Of a stretch of DNA of 10,851 nt, positions 1-6,018 are shown in pieces. The translations under genes were made by a program, and so were the position numbers. A model generated the notes under the pieces. The model saw only the letters and a list, made by a program, of their open reading frames with translations, did no database searches and was not told the DNA's origin. Location of the stretch: NCBI GenBank assembly GCA_023230525.1, contig JALNXE010000129.1, forward strand, positions 1 to 10,851. Reading direction: 5' to 3'. This DNA comes from Desulfobulbaceae bacterium (GTDB lineage Bacteria; Desulfobacterota; Desulfobulbia; Desulfobulbales; SURF-16). Numbering within the stretch: the stretch's first letter is position 1; each line of letters opens with the position of its first letter.

Positions 1-447
1 CCTGACAATGTGATCGGCGGAGATCCGCTCAGCCAGATCCGGCAGGTTGGCCACATGGCCGCCGATGACAATTGTTGCCCTGGGCAGATAGCTGCGCACC
101 AGTTCGCACATCTTCTTGACCTTGCCCACATTGGGAATAATCGAGCTGATGCCGACGATATCATAGTGATTGTCCCGGATCTCGCTCTCAAACCGCTCCA
201 GATCCGGAAAGTCGAGCAGGGTCGACGGCGCGTCAATATTGGCTTGGATCATCAACAACCCAAAGGAACGGTGGAACATACGCAGGGAGAACACGCCCTG
301 GGCCCTGGTCACCTGGTTATGATAGAGTTCCATGGGGTTGATCCGCCTGCTGCCGTAGGTATCGTCCTGGGCATAGGGGCCAAAGACGCTGGATAACAGC
401 ACCTTTGCTTTGGTTTTAAAGGGGTGGGTGGGGTGGCTGGCTGGCAT
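1..447 (-). CDS. B12-binding radical SAM protein, N-terminal part (runs off the window)
   Basis: This open frame starts at ATG 447 and continues without a stop to the left edge, giving 149 residues of a longer protein. After a short polar leader, a beta strand (KVLLSSVFGPYA, about residues 14-26) opens what reads as a Rossmann-like cobalamin-binding domain. Later strands are NHYDIVGISSIIPNV (about 93-107) and RATIVIGGHVANLPDL (about 123-138), typical of BchE-type radical SAM proteins. In that family the [4Fe-4S] CxxxCxxC domain follows, and would lie outside the window. The reaction and substrate cannot be judged from this part. Start choice: an AAGGAG ribosome binding site lies 11 bases upstream at 459-464. 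The gene is divergent from the two-component pair. Family-level confidence is fair; specific function is unknown. Confidence 0.72.
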   Translation of the reverse strand, partial: MPASHPTHPFKTKAKVLLSSVFGPYAQDDTYGSRRINPMELYHNQVTRAQGVFSLRMFHRSFGLLMIQANIDAPSTLLDFPDLERFESEIRDNHYDIVGISSIIPNVGKVKKMCELVRSYLPRATIVIGGHVANLPDLAERISADHIVR

Positions 448-458
448 GATATGGAGTA

Positions 459-464
459 CTCCTT
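459..464 (-). promoter_or_regulatory. Ribosome binding site of the B12-binding radical SAM gene
   Basis: On the minus strand AAGGAG sits 11 bases before ATG 447. It supports that start for a gene whose other end is not visible. Confidence 0.6.
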
Positions 465-556
465 ACTGAAATATCAATGGATTTGCGGTCGCGCTCTGCT
501 TGCCCGGCATGACGTCCTGGTTGAGACAAGTGATATCGGGGAACAAGGCGCATGGC

Positions 557-584
557 GGAGAAAAGATCCGGGCGTCTTTTCTCC
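557..584. repeat. Perfect 10-bp inverted repeat (hairpin) in the divergent intergenic region
   Basis: GGAGAAAAGA (557-566) is the exact reverse complement of TCTTTTCTCC (575-584), with an 8-base loop. The right arm runs directly into the heptanucleotide tandem array. Neither strand shows a T-run after the stem, so it is not a standard intrinsic terminator. The region 448-810 has no gene; it holds this hairpin, the tandem array, a direct repeat and a promoter. Confidence 0.6.
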
Positions 585-629
585 TCACTCCTCACTCCTC
601 TCTCCTCACTTCTTACTTCTTACTTCTTA
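581..629. repeat. Heptanucleotide tandem array, seven units
   Basis: Seven consecutive 7-bp units read CTCCTCA, CTCCTCA, CTCCTCT, CTCCTCA, then CTTCTTA three times. The strand is strongly pyrimidine-biased. The unit has the form CTYCTNA. Related units (CTTCTGA, CTCCTGA, CTTCTGG) occur in the intergenic inverted repeat at 8191-8259. The array lies between two divergent genes, about 55 bp before the predicted promoter of the sensor kinase. Its role is unknown; slipped-strand copy variation is possible. Confidence 0.8.
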
Positions 630-671
630 CTGTACCGGATCTTTCCGTCAGGCGATACAGGGCCAGGGTTG

Positions 672-691
672 GTTTTACAAAAGTTTTACAA
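672..691 (+). promoter_or_regulatory. Direct repeat GTTTTACAA with 11-bp period, candidate response-regulator operator
   Basis: GTTTTACAA occurs at 672-680 and again at 683-691, so the period is 11 bp, one helical turn. OmpR/PhoB-family regulators bind tandem half-sites with this spacing. The second copy overlaps the predicted -35 element of the operon encoding such a regulator, as in an autoregulated PhoB-class promoter. This is a consensus-level inference; no known motif was matched. Confidence 0.4.
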
Positions 692-714
692 TCCAGCGCC
701 TGGTGGATTACAAT
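685..714 (+). promoter_or_regulatory. Sigma70-like promoter of the two-component operon
   Basis: TTTACA (685-690) and TACAAT (709-714) are separated by 18 bp; each differs from consensus at one position. The predicted transcript would start around 721 and carry a leader of about 90 bases before ATG 811. The -35 overlaps the direct repeat at 672-691. Confidence 0.5.
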
Positions 715-810
715 ACTTTCGATAATACATCCGGGTTCACCATTTTCTCGTCTCTATGCTATGATGGACAGTACAGGAGGCCGCACATCCGTCTTACTTG
801 GTGATACTCT

Positions 811-1815
811 ATGCGACAAATCAGGTGGTATCTGCACCCAATCCTCATCTTTATCTTTTCCCTGGTGGCCCTGGGTTTGTCCCTGTTTCTCTACATCTAC
901 TGGTACGTAGAGGTCAGTGCCAGGCTGCAGGGGGTGGTAAAGAGTTTCAATCTCGATCCGGGCCAGTTCCTGGAGCTGAAAACCTGGGTGGTGATCCTGG
1001 TTCTTTCCCTGTTGGTGGCGATCATCATGATCGGCATCCTCATCATCTTTACCTTTAATATCAAGCTGCTGCGCCTCTACCGGCTGCAGCACAATTTCAT
1101 CAATAATTTTACCCATGAGCTGAAAACACCCGTCACCTCGATACGGCTTTATCTGGAGACTTTTCAGAAGTATGAACTGCCCCGTCCCCTGCAGCTCAAA
1201 TACATCGAATACATGCTGAGCAATGTCTCGCGGCTGACCGGCAATATCAACAGCATCCTGAGTCTCGCCAAGCTGGAGAGCAAACTCTACGAGCTGCACC
1301 TGGTGCGCGTCGATCTGGTCGGGGTGGTTGAGCAATTTTATCGGCAGAACAGCCATCTTTTTCAAGATTGCGTCATTAACATTCATAACCCCAGCGGCCG
1401 GAGTTTTCCTTATCAAGTGGACCTGCCGCTTTTTGAGATGCTGCTGATGAATCTGCTGACCAATGCCAGCAAATATAACAAGGCCAAAGAGCCGGCCGTT
1501 GATATCACCTTCACCCCGCTGGGCAGGGAGTTCACCATCAGCATCAAGGATAACGGCATTGGCCTGCGCAAACGGGAGAGGAAAAAAATCTTCAAAAAAT
1601 TCTACCGGGTGGAGAAAACGGACAGGCCCACGGGAGAGGGCAGCGGCCTGGGCCTCTACTTTGTCGACAACATCGTCCGGCTCCATCATGGCCGGATCAG
1701 GGCGGAAAGCGACGGGCCGGGCCGGGGCACCACCATGATCATCACCCTCCCCCTTGACCAGGATGCCGGCGCTGCTCCCGGCCCGCCCCGGAGCGAACCC
1801 AGGAAGGCGCCATGA
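811..1815 (+). CDS. Membrane sensor histidine kinase, HAMP-less
   Basis: This 334-residue kinase should autophosphorylate on His and pass phosphate to the regulator encoded next. Two membrane helices (about residues 9-32 and 59-82) enclose a periplasmic loop of only about 26 residues. The second helix leads within 20 residues to the dimerisation/H-box FTHELKTPVTSIR, with phospho-acceptor His102. There is no room for a HAMP domain. The ATPase domain is complete: N-box NLLTNASKYN (Asn218), G1 DNGIG (247-251), F-box FKKFYRV (261-267) and G2 GEGSGLGLYF (275-284). A Pro/Gly-rich tail follows. A stop at 802-804 in frame makes ATG 811 the first start; GGTGA at 800-804 is a modest ribosome binding site. 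The stop overlaps the regulator start (ATGA). The tiny sensor loop suggests sensing in or near the membrane, or through a partner. The stimulus is unknown. Confidence 0.93.
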   Translation: MRQIRWYLHPILIFIFSLVALGLSLFLYIYWYVEVSARLQGVVKSFNLDPGQFLELKTWVVILVLSLLVAIIMIGILIIFTFNIKLLRLYRLQHNFINNFTHELKTPVTSIRLYLETFQKYELPRPLQLKYIEYMLSNVSRLTGNINSILSLAKLESKLYELHLVRVDLVGVVEQFYRQNSHLFQDCVINIHNPSGRSFPYQVDLPLFEMLLMNLLTNASKYNKAKEPAVDITFTPLGREFTISIKDNGIGLRKRERKKIFKKFYRVEKTDRPTGEGSGLGLYFVDNIVRLHHGRIRAESDGPGRGTTMIITLPLDQDAGAAPGPPRSEPRKAP

Positions 1816-2522
1816 AAAAGCGCGTTTTGATCATCGAAGACGACCGCCATATTGCCGAGGGCCTGCAGCTCAATCTGGTCATGCAGGGCTATGAGGTAAA
1901 AGTGGCCGGGGATGGCCGGGCCGGTCTGCAGCGATGGCAGGAATGGCGGCCGCACCTGATCGTGCTTGATATCATGCTGCCCGGCATGGACGGCCTGGAT
2001 GTGCTGCGCAATATCCGCCTGGAGGATGAGCGGCTGCCGGTGTTGATCCTGTCAGCCAAGGCCATGGCCGAAGACCGGATCAAGGGGCTGGCCCTGGGGG
2101 TGGATGACTACCTGACCAAACCCTTTCATCTGGAGGAATTTCTCCTGCGGGTCAAACGTCTGCTCACCCGGGTTGCCTGGGAGGATGATCATGACGGGGG
2201 CCGGGATTTCGCGGCCATCGGGCCGACCTACAGTTTCGGCGGCAACAGCATCAATTTCACCACCCACACGGCCCAGTGCGGCGGCGGCCCGATCACGCTG
2301 ACCGGGATCGAGGAGAAGCTGCTCAAGCTCTTCATCGTCAATCGCGGCAAACCGCTGTCCCGCCGGCAGCTGATTGAAATGGTCTGGGGCTATGAGGGCG
2401 ACATCCAGACCAGGACCGTGGATAACTTCATTGTCCGCTTCAGGAAATACTTTGAAGAGGACCCCAAAAATCCCGTTTTTTTCAAGACCTGCCGTTCGGT
2501 GGGCTATGTCTTTGATCATTGA
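1812..2522 (+). CDS. OmpR/PhoB-family response regulator
   Basis: This 236-residue transcription factor pairs with the kinase upstream. The receiver domain (about 1-122) has acidic residues Glu9, Asp10 and Asp11, phospho-acceptor Asp53 in LIVLDIMLPGMDG, the switch Ser81 in LILSAK, and Lys103 in YLTKPF. A winged-helix DNA-binding domain occupies about residues 140-236, with the recognition-helix region LSRRQLIEMVWG...TRTVDNFIVRFRKYFE and the wing CRSVGYVF at the end. Its ATG lies inside the last codons of the kinase gene (4-base overlap), so translation is probably coupled. It is likely to act on its own promoter (see the direct repeat at 672-691). Whether it also controls the convergent ABC operon cannot be told from sequence. 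Confidence 0.95.
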   Translation: MKKRVLIIEDDRHIAEGLQLNLVMQGYEVKVAGDGRAGLQRWQEWRPHLIVLDIMLPGMDGLDVLRNIRLEDERLPVLILSAKAMAEDRIKGLALGVDDYLTKPFHLEEFLLRVKRLLTRVAWEDDHDGGRDFAAIGPTYSFGGNSINFTTHTAQCGGGPITLTGIEEKLLKLFIVNRGKPLSRRQLIEMVWGYEGDIQTRTVDNFIVRFRKYFEEDPKNPVFFKTCRSVGYVFDH

Positions 2523-2530
2523 TCCCGCAG

Positions 2531-2551
2531 GGGCACCCCTTGTGGGTGCCC
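2531..2551. terminator. Hairpin between convergent operons, possible bidirectional terminator
   Basis: GGGCACCC (2531-2538) pairs perfectly with GGGTGCCC (2544-2551) across a 5-base loop. It lies in the 47-bp gap between the regulator stop and the barrel gene stop. No T-run follows on either strand, so it would be a weak or Rho-assisted terminator, or only a stable 3' end. The GC-rich palindrome could also be an interspersed repeat. Confidence 0.4.
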
Positions 2552-2569
2552 TCGTGGGTCCCCAATCAA

Positions 2570-3529
2570 TTAAAAATGGACAAACCAGCGGATATAGACG
2601 TAATCGGGGTAAGGGCCATAGACATCCCGGCTGCCGCCGTGGTAGACAAAGGCCCCGGCGCTCACCGTCATTTCGTCGCCGGCGCTGTATTCCACTGACG
2701 GGGTGACAAAAAAGGATTGATCGTTGAGGCTTTGCACGGCAAGACAGGTCACGGTCCACAGGATCTTGGGCTGGAAACTGAGGCTCACCGCCAGGTCATC
2801 GCTTTGCACCTCGTCGCTGAAGCGGTATTCCCCTAACACGGTAAGCGAATTGGCAAAACCGTATTCCGCCCCGGCAATGAAGTCGGTGTGGCGGCGGCCG
2901 GTGGCGTCATCATGAAAGCTGCCCCCTTCGCTGCGCAGCTCGATGCCGGTGGCAAAGAGTTCCCCTTCCAGCTCCCAGCCGATGATATCCATCCCCGCCT
3001 CATTGTCATAGAGGCCGACCAGGGCCACATCGGCAAAATCCAGATAGCCCTTGAGGCGGGCCTCCCCCTTGTCCCGGGACAGGGTGCAGTCAAAGCCGGC
3101 CAGCCTGCTCACGGCATACTCATAACGCAGGGCCTCGGTGCCCGGCCGCTCCTGGGGCTCCACGGACTGGGAATTAATGGGGTTGAAGATATCGATGGGG
3201 TTCCACACCCGGCCGACGCCGAGCGGGATGCGCTGGCGGCCCATGGTCCAGAAATGGGTCTCGCCGCGGTACTCCAGGTAGCCGCGATAGATGGAGGTGT
3301 CATCACGCAGAGTGGAGGGCTGCTGGGTAAAAGCCGCCTCATTGTCAATGATGAGCCGCGCGGCAAAGGCCTCATGTTTCTCATTTTTTACGGTGATATC
3401 AGCCCGCAGCCGGTTGTAGTCGACAAAATGGGCATCCTCGGCAAAGCCCAGGATATTAGTGTTTTCCAGGGCATAGTCCGGAACCAGGGCCAGCAGCCCG
3501 GCAGCGGCCATGCTAGCCAGGAAACTCAT
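2570..3529 (-). CDS. Outer-membrane beta-barrel protein of the ABC/LolA-like operon
   Basis: This 319-residue protein is a predicted outer-membrane barrel. It is dominated by alternating polar/hydrophobic strands and ends in YIRWFVHF with a C-terminal Phe, the classical signal for barrel assembly. The segment MGRQRIPLGVGRVWNPIDIFNP (about 96-117), followed by RPGTEALRYEY, resembles DUF1302/alginate-export-type barrels. ATG 3529 is preceded by a strong ribosome binding site, GGAGGT, 8 bases away. The gene overlaps the end of the ATPase gene by 17 bases. Oddity: the N-terminus (MSFLASMAAAGLLALVPDYALE) is hydrophobic but lacks the basic n-region of a signal peptide, while the frame just upstream encodes RWRR with no ATG, GTG or TTG to include it. 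By context the protein is the outer-membrane partner of the LolA-like/ABC system. Its substrate is unknown. Confidence 0.78.
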   Translation of the reverse strand: MSFLASMAAAGLLALVPDYALENTNILGFAEDAHFVDYNRLRADITVKNEKHEAFAARLIIDNEAAFTQQPSTLRDDTSIYRGYLEYRGETHFWTMGRQRIPLGVGRVWNPIDIFNPINSQSVEPQERPGTEALRYEYAVSRLAGFDCTLSRDKGEARLKGYLDFADVALVGLYDNEAGMDIIGWELEGELFATGIELRSEGGSFHDDATGRRHTDFIAGAEYGFANSLTVLGEYRFSDEVQSDDLAVSLSFQPKILWTVTCLAVQSLNDQSFFVTPSVEYSAGDEMTVSAGAFVYHGGSRDVYGPYPDYVYIRWFVHF

Positions 3530-4208
3530 CCGCCGCCACCTCCCCGTCTTTGAGCAGGATGGAATGTTTCGCCTTGCCGATTACCAGGGGGTCATGGGAG
3601 GAGAAGATAATGGTGATCCCCTCATCCTCATTTAACGCCTGCATCATGCCCATCAGCCCTGCCGCGCTCTTTGAATCAAGATTGGCGGTGGGCTCATCGG
3701 CTAAAATGAGCTTGGGCCGGGAGGCCACGGCCCGGGCCACGGCCACCCGCTGCTGCTGCCCGCCGCTCATCTCGCCCGGCAGCTTGCCAAGCAGTCCGGC
3801 AATGGCCAGCTTTTCCGCCACCTCGCGGCTGCGCTGCTCGCATTCCCTGCGGCTGCGGCCCTGCAGCTGCATGACATACTCGATGTTCTCTTTGGCGGTC
3901 AGCACCGGGATAAGGTTATAGGCCTGGAAGACGAAGCCGATATGGTCACGCCGCAGGCGGGAAAGATGCTTCTCCTCCACTCCGGTGATTTTTTCGTTGT
4001 CAAGGATCACCATGCCAGAGGTGGGGCTGTCCAGGCCGCCCATGATGTTCAGCAGGGTAGTCTTGCCGCTGCCGGACGGTCCGTGAATGACCACGAACTC
4101 CCCCCGGTCAAAGCTTAGGCTGATATCCACCAGGGCACGCACCTGCACCTCCCGGCCGGGATGAAATATCTTGCTGATCTTTTGTACATCAAGGAAGGGT
4201 TTGGTCAT
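3513..4208 (-). CDS. ABC transporter ATP-binding protein (LolD/MacB-type)
   Basis: This 231-residue ATPase of the LolD/MacB/FtsE class should power the two FtsX-type permeases encoded upstream. Visible motifs are Walker A GPSGSGKT (43-50), Q-loop Gln95 in GFVFQAYNL, signature MSGGQQQRV (147-155), Walker B LILADEP (167-173, catalytic Glu172) and switch His205 in SSHD. Such ATPases extract lipoproteins or drive periplasmic movements rather than move substrate through a channel. The ATG overlaps the stop of the truncated RAYT frame (ATGA), and only a weak GGAA-type site precedes it. About 590 bp, including the RAYT and two REP palindromes, separate it from its permease gene, whereas such genes are usually adjacent. 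The barrel gene follows with a 17-base overlap. Confidence 0.92.
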   Translation of the reverse strand: MTKPFLDVQKISKIFHPGREVQVRALVDISLSFDRGEFVVIHGPSGSGKTTLLNIMGGLDSPTSGMVILDNEKITGVEEKHLSRLRRDHIGFVFQAYNLIPVLTAKENIEYVMQLQGRSRRECEQRSREVAEKLAIAGLLGKLPGEMSGGQQQRVAVARAVASRPKLILADEPTANLDSKSAAGLMGMMQALNEDEGITIIFSSHDPLVIGKAKHSILLKDGEVAADEFPG

Positions 4209-4633
4209 GGTTTATTCCAATGTCGTGGGGCAGCGCAGGGATCGTTCGCATATTGGTGATAGGGTGGGAACATACGGACGGATCGTGTAGGGGCGGTTCG
4301 CGAACCGCCCCTACACGATCCGCCCCTGCAATCCCCACCATCCATACCCAAATCGCCCCCAGCGTCATCGATTACAATAATAGCGTGCAGATGATTGGGC
4401 ATGACAATCCATTCAGCCAAATGGACATATTCGTATTGTCTGGGCAACCACAGCAAGGTCTCTGCCGCCATTCTGCCCGCCTCATTGGCCATCATCGCCC
4501 CATTTTCGATTTTGCCGAACAGGTGCCGATAGTTCCGGGTGCAGATGGTGATAAAATACCATCCCTCCCCGGCATAGTCATATCCTTTTAACCGGATGGA
4601 ACGGCGGTGATGGCTATCGGGGGTGTGTTGCAT
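4205..4633 (-). CDS. Truncated REP-associated tyrosine transposase (RAYT, Y1_Tnp family)
   Basis: The first ~85 residues match RAYT/IS200-like Y1 transposases: RRSIRLKGYDYAGEGWYFITICTRN, then the metal-binding HxH in MPNHLHAII (His81, His83). RAYTs nick and join REP palindromes using this motif plus a tyrosine about 50-60 residues later. Here the frame changes after the HxH into CRGGSRTAPTR, which is simply the translation of a REP palindrome (4279-4322), and stops after an unrelated tail. The tyrosine helix is absent, so the 142-residue product should be inactive as a transposase. Start: ATG 4633 has AGGTGG 6 bases upstream; an in-frame GTG at 4639 overlaps that site and is less likely. The stop overlaps the ATPase ATG. 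It sits inside an ABC transporter operon, presumably by insertion. Confidence 0.78.
   Translation of the reverse strand: MQHTPDSHHRRSIRLKGYDYAGEGWYFITICTRNYRHLFGKIENGAMMANEAGRMAAETLLWLPRQYEYVHLAEWIVMPNHLHAIIVIDDAGGDLGMDGGDCRGGSCRGGSRTAPTRSVRMFPPYHQYANDPCAAPRHWNKP
4279..4322. repeat. REP palindrome A, inside the truncated RAYT frame
   Basis: A perfect 44-bp palindrome is centred between 4300 and 4301 on TTCGCGAA, each arm reading GTAGGGGCGGTTCG at its core. The GTAG foot is the hallmark of REPs recognised by RAYT proteins. A degenerate half-site (CCGCCCCTGC, from 4321) follows, as in copy B. It is translated within the RAYT frame. Confidence 0.85.
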
Positions 4634-4639
4634 GGTCAC

Positions 4640-4645
4640 CCACCT
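4640..4645 (-). promoter_or_regulatory. Ribosome binding site of the truncated RAYT
   Basis: AGGTGG on the minus strand lies 6 bases before ATG 4633 and decides that start over the GTG at 4639, which is directly next to the site. Confidence 0.5.
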
Positions 4646-4694
4646 GGCTGCAAAAAACCGGTGCGCGGTTCATTCGCCGTATTCGGCACGCCCC

Positions 4695-4745
4695 GTAGGG
4701 GCGGTTCGCGAACCGCCCTTACACGAACCGCCCCTACATCCCCTG
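4695..4745. repeat. REP palindrome B plus half-site, upstream of the RAYT
   Basis: The arms are GTAGGGGCGGTTCG (4695-4708) and CGAACCGCCCTTAC (4709-4722), with one mismatch. A further half-copy, CGAACCGCCCCTAC, follows at 4724-4737. The order palindrome-then-half-site and the tail (TACACGA...CCCCT) match copy A, so the two are homologous units on either side of the RAYT HxH region. The small stem CCCCT/AGGGG (4740-4755) is adjacent. Confidence 0.85.
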
Positions 4746-4794
4746 CGATCAGGGGTGTTTGATTTCAATATATTCTTCAATCAACATGTGTCCC

Positions 4795-6018
4795 CTACAC
4801 CTTATTGATCGCCTCAACGGGGTTGGCCTTTTTCAGCAGGTGCAGGGGAAACAGCACGCTGACAAAGGTGGCCAGCATCACCGCGATAAAGGCGGTGATA
4901 AAATACTTGGCGCGGATGACGGCGTGGGTGATGACGTCCATGCCGAACTCCTCCAGCCCTTCGCTGAAAATGGTCAGATCAAGGCCCTGCTGGTAAAAAT
5001 AAAACAGGGTCGCGCCGCCCAGCAGCGAGCCGGCCACAAAACCCGTGAAGCCCAGGATGAACGATTCGGTGAAGATGATGCCGCGCACCTGGGCAAAGGA
5101 GGTGCCGATGGCCAGCATGATGCCGAATTCCCGCAGGCGTTCCAGCACCGACACCAGCATCACCCCGAAGATGCCCAGGCCGGCCACGCCGAAGACCAGC
5201 AGGCTCATGACCAGATTAAAACCCTGCATCATCACCCGGCCCTGCATCAGGGCCGGATAGAGCTCATCCCAGCGCAGTATCTGCAAAGTGCCGAAATACC
5301 GGCGCAGGCTCTGCTGCAGCGCCGGGATATCCTTTTCCGCCTGGACAATGACGCTGATCTGGCTCACGCCCTGCGGGGCGGCAAACAGCTCCCTGGCCTT
5401 GTCCATGGCGATGAACACCGCGGATTCGTCCAGGGCCATGTTGTTGGTGCGCACAATGCCGGTGATGGTTAGCGCCACGGCCGCCACCTCATGGGCGCTG
5501 TTCTGGGCCGAGACAATGAGTTTCCTGCCGATTTTCACCTTGAGCTTTTCCGCCAGCCTCGCCCCGACGAGCACGCCCTTGTTTTTTGCGCCAAAGCCAT
5601 ACTCCCCCTCGATCAGATAACCGTCAAGCCGGCCGTGGCTCTTTTCCGCGGCCAGGTCCACCCCGTAGATCATCACGTTGCGGGAATAATGGGCCGTGGC
5701 CGCCAGCCCCTCCTGGCGCAGGCGGCGCACAAAGCTTTTCACCCGGGGATCACTGGCAAGCAGTTCGGTGATCTCCCCTTCCCGGCTGATCAGCCGGTGC
5801 AGACCGGGGTCCTCCCGGAAGCCTGCGGCAAAAAGGGAGAGCTGCCCGGAATCACTGCGGATGGCATTGCCGATCATCTGCTCGGTCATGCCGTCATAGA
5901 TGCCCTCCATGAACAGCAGGCCCCACAGACTCATACTGATCATCACCACCACCAGCACCGAGCGGGAGGCGCGGCGGGCAAGCGACGCCCAGGCGATGCG
6001 GCAGGAGGTCCTAAACAT
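4795..6018 (-). CDS. ABC transporter permease, FtsX/MacB (LolC/E-like) type, second permease
   Basis: This 407-residue inner-membrane permease has the MacB/LolCE topology: membrane helix 1 (about 20-37), a large periplasmic core domain (about 40-265), then helices at about 267-292, 312-342 and 372-392. The cytoplasmic coupling segment RLREFGIMLAIGTSFAQV (about 294-311) is the conserved FtsX signature that contacts the ATPase, and the protein ends NPVEAINKV, typical of the family. It overlaps the first permease by 8 bases (its ATG lies within ATGTTTAG), so they are probably translated together and form a heterodimer. Its stop (TAG) is followed by the REP/RAYT insertion before the ATPase gene. 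The family handles lipoproteins, peptides or mechanical signals; the substrate here is unknown. Confidence 0.9.
   Translation of the reverse strand: MFRTSCRIAWASLARRASRSVLVVVMISMSLWGLLFMEGIYDGMTEQMIGNAIRSDSGQLSLFAAGFREDPGLHRLISREGEITELLASDPRVKSFVRRLRQEGLAATAHYSRNVMIYGVDLAAEKSHGRLDGYLIEGEYGFGAKNKGVLVGARLAEKLKVKIGRKLIVSAQNSAHEVAAVALTITGIVRTNNMALDESAVFIAMDKARELFAAPQGVSQISVIVQAEKDIPALQQSLRRYFGTLQILRWDELYPALMQGRVMMQGFNLVMSLLVFGVAGLGIFGVMLVSVLERLREFGIMLAIGTSFAQVRGIIFTESFILGFTGFVAGSLLGGATLFYFYQQGLDLTIFSEGLEEFGMDVITHAVIRAKYFITAFIAVMLATFVSVLFPLHLLKKANPVEAINKV

Noticed and set aside
424..804. Plus-strand frame across the divergent intergenic region
   Set aside because: It runs through the heptanucleotide array and the predicted promoter, has no ribosome binding site or recognisable domain, and starts inside the opposite radical SAM gene.
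754..1689. 311-residue minus-strand open frame opposite the histidine kinase
   Set aside because: The plus strand encodes a complete kinase with all catalytic boxes; the opposite frame is low-complexity (many His, Asp, Gln) and matches no fold, as expected for an antisense shadow.
2888..3553. 221-residue plus-strand open frame opposite the barrel gene
   Set aside because: The minus-strand product has a barrel-type C-terminus, a strong ribosome binding site and overlap with the ATPase gene; the plus frame has neither.
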